Source: Xanthomonas hortorum (lineage in GTDB: Bacteria; Pseudomonadota; Gammaproteobacteria; Xanthomonadales; Xanthomonadaceae). From it: 37,672 nt of DNA. The position numbers and the translations under genes were made by a program. The stretch lies in NCBI RefSeq assembly GCF_002940005.1, contig NZ_MDEF01000040.1; one strand, given 5' to 3'. Under the pieces are notes generated by a model, which searched no databases, had not been told where the DNA came from, and saw only the letters and a program-made list of their open reading frames with translations. This document shows positions 34,781-37,672 of the stretch, in pieces (the first letter of the stretch is position 1; every line of letters starts with the position of its first letter).

Positions 34781-37237
34781 ATGTTTAGTCCAGATAGTCC
34801 GATCAGCGAATTCGTCTCCATTTCGACGCACGTGGCACCGTCTGTCCTAAAGACGGCGGGCGGCGACTATCTGTTGATCTGGCATCTTGCAGGTCTTCCC
34901 TTCGTAGGGCGTGACGAGTTCGAGCTGGAGCAGCGCCACAACACCTTCAATCGCCTGCTACAGACCTTGCGTGCTCCCGACTTCGCCAACGTAGCGTTCT
35001 GGGTGCACGATGTGCGTCGGCGTCGGAGAATTGGTAATGCCAGTCGCTTCAAGCAGTCCTTCAACCAAGCGCTATCGGATGAATATTATGCTGCATTGTC
35101 TTCGCAAAAGATCATGCAAAACGAGTTGTACTTCAGCATGATCTATCGGCCAGTGGTCACTGGCCGTCGCCTAGTCGAAAAGTCTAGCGATCCGGAGCGA
35201 ATCCGGTTGGAGGAAGAGCAGGCCATAGCGAAGATGATCGAATTGGCCACTAATGTGGAGGCTGTGCTGAAGGACTATTCGCCTTATCGGCTAGGCATGT
35301 ATGAAGCCAAGAATGGCATAGTGTTTTCCGAGACGCTGGAGTTTCTTGGCTACCTGCTTAACCGGATCGATGAGCCAGTTCCGGTTTTGCAAGCGCCAGT
35401 GCAGGCTTATCTTCCGGTCAGTAAGCACATGTTCGCTAATAAAACTGGCGACTTTGTCATCCGTACGCCCGATGGTATCAATCATTTTGGTGCAATTCTC
35501 AATGTCAAGGAATACGCTGATGGAACCTATCCAGGCATCCTCAATGGTCTGAAGTATCTGGATTTTGAGTATGTTGTGACGCACTCCTTTAGCCCAGTCG
35601 GTCGTCATGATGCGCTGAAAGTGCTTGAGCGCACAAAGGGTATGATGATTTCGTCGGGCGATAAGTCGTCCAGTCAGATCCGTGATTTGGATGTTGCGAT
35701 GGACGACGTGGCCTCGGGCAATTTTGTGCTTGGCGAATACCATTTCACAATCGCGGTGTACGCGGATAGCCAGGAGAAACTGGCCCGACAGATTGCGACC
35801 ACCCGCGCCGAGCTATCTAACGCTGGATTCGTTTCATCTAAAGAAGACCTGGCAGTAGCGTCGTCATTTTATGCGCAGCTACCAGGTAACTGGCGTTTCC
35901 GCACGCGGATCGCCAACTTGAGCTCGCTCAACTTTTTGGGCTTGTCGCCCCTGCACAACTTCGCCCAGGGCAAGCAGCACAACAATCCATGGGGCGATTG
36001 TGTGACTACGTTGCAGACCACCAATGGTCAGCCGTATTACTTCAATTTCCACGCCACTCACCCTGCGGAGAACTCCCTCGGTGAGAAGGCAATTGCCAAC
36101 ACGATGGTGATTGGTAAGTCAGGTACAGGTAAAACCGCACTGATCAATTTTCTGTTGAGTCAGGTGCAGAAGTTCGACCCAATTCCGACCATCTTCTTCT
36201 TCGACAAGGATCGCGGAGCGGAGATCTTTGTGCGCGCCTGCGGCGGTAATTATCTGGCGCTGGAAAACGGCGCGCCGACAGGCTTCAATCCCTTTCAATG
36301 TGAGCGTAATGAAGCTAATACGCAATTTCTGGCTGAGTTGATCAAGGTGCTTGGCGGCAAACCCGAATACAGTTCGCGCGAGGAAGAGGATATTTACCGC
36401 GCGGTAGAGGGTATGTTGGACACGCCGATGCAACTGCGCAGCATGAGCAACTTCCGCAAGAGCCTTCCCAACATGGGCGACGACGGGCTGTACGCACGTC
36501 TGCGTCGCTGGACCGCCGGTAACTCGCTGGGCTGGGTATTCGACAACCCGGTTGACACGATCGACCTGACGCGTGCCTCGATCATCGGCTTCGATTACAC
36601 CGACGTGATCGACAACGCCGAAGTGCGCGTGCCAGTGATCAATTACCTATTGCATCGCCTGGAGGCACTGATTGACGGGCGTCCGCTGATTTATGTGATG
36701 GACGAGTTCTGGAAGATTCTGGACGGTAAGGGCGGTCTGAAGGAATTCGCCAAGAACAAGCAGAAGACGATCCGTAAACAGAATGGCTTGGGCATCTTCG
36801 CTACACAGAGTCCGGAAGATGCACTTGCCAGCGACATTGCCGCGGCGCTGATTGAGCAGACCGCGACCATGATCCTGCTGCCCAATCCTAGTGCCAGCCG
36901 CGACGACTATATGGAAGGGCTAAAGCTCACTGACGCCGAGTACCAGGTGGTGGTGTCGCTGGACGAGCGCTCGCGCTGCTTCCTAGTCAAGCAAGGCCAT
37001 GCTTCGGCGGTGTGCCAACTCAACTTGCGCGGCCTGGACGACGCGCTGTCAGTGATTTCTTCGTCGACCGATAACATCGAAATCATGCATGAGATCCTGT
37101 CGCGTAAGGCGGGCCAGCTAGGCGTGAGCGTGGATCAGCTGACACCGGAGCAGTGGTTGGAAGACTTTTATGCCAACCGTAAGGGATCGGGCAAGCGCAA
37201 ACGCGCCAAAGATACTGACCTTGAGGATCATGCATAA
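34781..37237 (+). CDS. virB4: VirB4 secretion ATPase
   Basis: VirB4 is the largest inner-membrane ATPase of the system and powers pilus and channel assembly. The 818-aa protein has an N-terminal CagE/TrbE domain (about 1-430) that includes FWVHDVRRRRRIGNASRF. The RecA-like C-terminal part has the Walker A VIGKSGTGKTAL with Lys451, FFFDKDRGAEIFVRACGG, the Walker B YVMDEFWK with Asp641-Glu642, and ATQSPEDAL. The length is normal. GC rises from about 42% near 35521-35580 to about 67% near 36481-36540. It is the last secretion gene in the window; virB5 and virB6 do not follow. Confidence 0.95.
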   Translation: MFSPDSPISEFVSISTHVAPSVLKTAGGDYLLIWHLAGLPFVGRDEFELEQRHNTFNRLLQTLRAPDFANVAFWVHDVRRRRRIGNASRFKQSFNQALSDEYYAALSSQKIMQNELYFSMIYRPVVTGRRLVEKSSDPERIRLEEEQAIAKMIELATNVEAVLKDYSPYRLGMYEAKNGIVFSETLEFLGYLLNRIDEPVPVLQAPVQAYLPVSKHMFANKTGDFVIRTPDGINHFGAILNVKEYADGTYPGILNGLKYLDFEYVVTHSFSPVGRHDALKVLERTKGMMISSGDKSSSQIRDLDVAMDDVASGNFVLGEYHFTIAVYADSQEKLARQIATTRAELSNAGFVSSKEDLAVASSFYAQLPGNWRFRTRIANLSSLNFLGLSPLHNFAQGKQHNNPWGDCVTTLQTTNGQPYYFNFHATHPAENSLGEKAIANTMVIGKSGTGKTALINFLLSQVQKFDPIPTIFFFDKDRGAEIFVRACGGNYLALENGAPTGFNPFQCERNEANTQFLAELIKVLGGKPEYSSREEEDIYRAVEGMLDTPMQLRSMSNFRKSLPNMGDDGLYARLRRWTAGNSLGWVFDNPVDTIDLTRASIIGFDYTDVIDNAEVRVPVINYLLHRLEALIDGRPLIYVMDEFWKILDGKGGLKEFAKNKQKTIRKQNGLGIFATQSPEDALASDIAAALIEQTATMILLPNPSASRDDYMEGLKLTDAEYQVVVSLDERSRCFLVKQGHASAVCQLNLRGLDDALSVISSSTDNIEIMHEILSRKAGQLGVSVDQLTPEQWLEDFYANRKGSGKRKRAKDTDLEDHA

Positions 37238-37346
37238 CTTCTGTTTTTAAGTGCAATGATTGAGGGCGCATCACGGGCTGACGTTATACGTAGAGGCGTT
37301 ACCCGATGACTGTTGCCACAGAGGCCGCCCTCAGTACTACGTCCTG
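37238..37346. other. Gene-free spacer with an inverted repeat after virB4
   Basis: TGAGGGCG (37261-37268) recurs as CGCCCTCA at 37326-37333. The enclosed 57 bases contain no gene. It could be a transcription terminator without a T-run or a remnant of a small mobile element. No homology to a secretion gene was seen. Confidence 0.4.
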
Positions 37347-37496
37347 CTAAGAGCGGCTAACAAAACTACTGCGCAGCCGTCATGCGGGCGCGGTTGGTGT
37401 TTGGAATGTGCATCTACCGCTCGTACACTCCGGTTTCTGAGCGCGTCGCTCGCACCCACCTGGCGACTGCTCGCTACGTTTTGTTGGCCGATCTAA
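37347..37496. mobile_element. MITE-like palindromic element behind virB4
   Basis: Imperfect terminal inverted repeats lie at 37351-37366 (GAGCGGCTAACAAAAC) and 37478-37492 (GTTTTGTTGGCCGAT). They extend inward as a weaker inverted repeat (GCAGCCGTCATGCGGG against GCAGTCGCCAGGTGGG). CTAA flanks both ends (37347-37350 and 37493-37496), a candidate 4-bp target duplication of YTAR type. There is no coding capacity for a transposase; a 78-codon frame across it is not convincing. I recognise the end sequence as frequent in this genus, from memory. Confidence 0.65.
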
Positions 37497-37622
37497 CCAC
37501 TATATTCAAGGTGCCGACAAATATTTGCAGGTCCTCTACTCAAAGTGCTTGAAGTTAAAGGGTTTCTCGAGGTTTTATCTAGGATCACCCTGCGGTATTG
37601 CGACTCATGATTGAGTCTTTAA
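37497..37622. other. Gene-free stretch between MITE-like element and IS end
   Basis: These 126 AT-richer bases show no supported gene, promoter or repeat. The last four bases, TTAA, adjoin the IS end. Confidence 0.5.
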
Positions 37623-37672
37623 GGAACCTCTGAACAACGCACCATAGATACGCGACACTACCCGCCTCATGT
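37623..37672 (+). mobile_element. Terminal 50 bp of an IS5-like insertion sequence (right boundary)
   Basis: This is an exact inverted copy of bases 1-50, starting GGAACCTCTGAACAACGC, preceded by TTAA (37619-37622), a YTAR-type target. Because 50 bp far exceeds a usual terminal repeat of this family (about 15-20 bp), the two window ends probably carry the same end of the element, that is, two copies in opposite orientation. The transposase lies outside the window. Confidence 0.7.

Noticed and set aside
37260..37496. 78-codon frame after virB4
   Set aside because: It runs through two inverted-repeat elements and does not resemble VirB5 or any known protein.

Overview
The window comes from a Xanthomonas-type gammaproteobacterium (Lysobacteraceae). 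The evidence is high-GC housekeeping genes, an Oar-type TonB-dependent receptor, Xanthomonas-style palindromic intergenic repeats, and a chromosomal type IV secretion cluster in the order virD4-virB7-8-9-10-11-1-2-3-4 whose VirB7 carries an extra C-terminal globular domain, as described in Xanthomonas citri. I cannot resolve the species.

The first and last 50 bases are exact reverse complements. Each ends in GGAACC next to a different YTAR tetranucleotide (CTAA on the left, TTAA on the right). I read these as the same end of one IS5-like insertion sequence present as two oppositely oriented copies bounding the segment. The window may therefore be a whole contig broken at IS copies.

Layout. 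(1) 109-3762: truB, rpsO and pnp on the plus strand, with a promoter before rpsO, a terminator between rpsO and pnp, and a terminator plus a large palindromic repeat after pnp. (2) 3994-6260, minus strand: a Trm112-like protein, nadC and a secreted DUF2272 protein. (3) 6319-7964: purE-purK, overlapping by 4 nt. (4) 8129-10485: a minus-strand Fe-superoxide-dismutase-like gene with altered gateway residues, then a tight plus-strand run of grxD, a YciK-like SDR lacking catalytic residues, and a MarC-family membrane protein. (5) 11034-14249: the Oar-like receptor behind a roughly 550-bp leader with a strong hairpin beside the ribosome binding site. (6) 14353-15738: ppnN. (7) 15918-22968: a minor-pilin operon fimT-pilV-pilW-pilX-pilY1-pilE that would prime type IV pilus assembly and build its tip, followed by tRNA-Asn and a second, divergent fimT. 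(8) 23834-25855: uvrB, then tRNA-Val. (9) 26218-37237: a small unknown gene and the type IV secretion genes, which end after virB4. virB5 and virB6 are absent; in their place are a MITE-like element and the right IS end.

The three ATPases (VirD4, VirB11, VirB4), the core complex (VirB7, VirB9, VirB10), VirB8, VirB1, VirB2 and VirB3 all look intact. The apparatus is incomplete within this window, and no effector or immunity gene is visible. Base composition is uneven: hand counts on single 60-base lines give about 40-43% GC in parts of pilY1 and of virB9-virB1, against about 63% in virD4 and 67% late in virB4, suggesting mosaic history.
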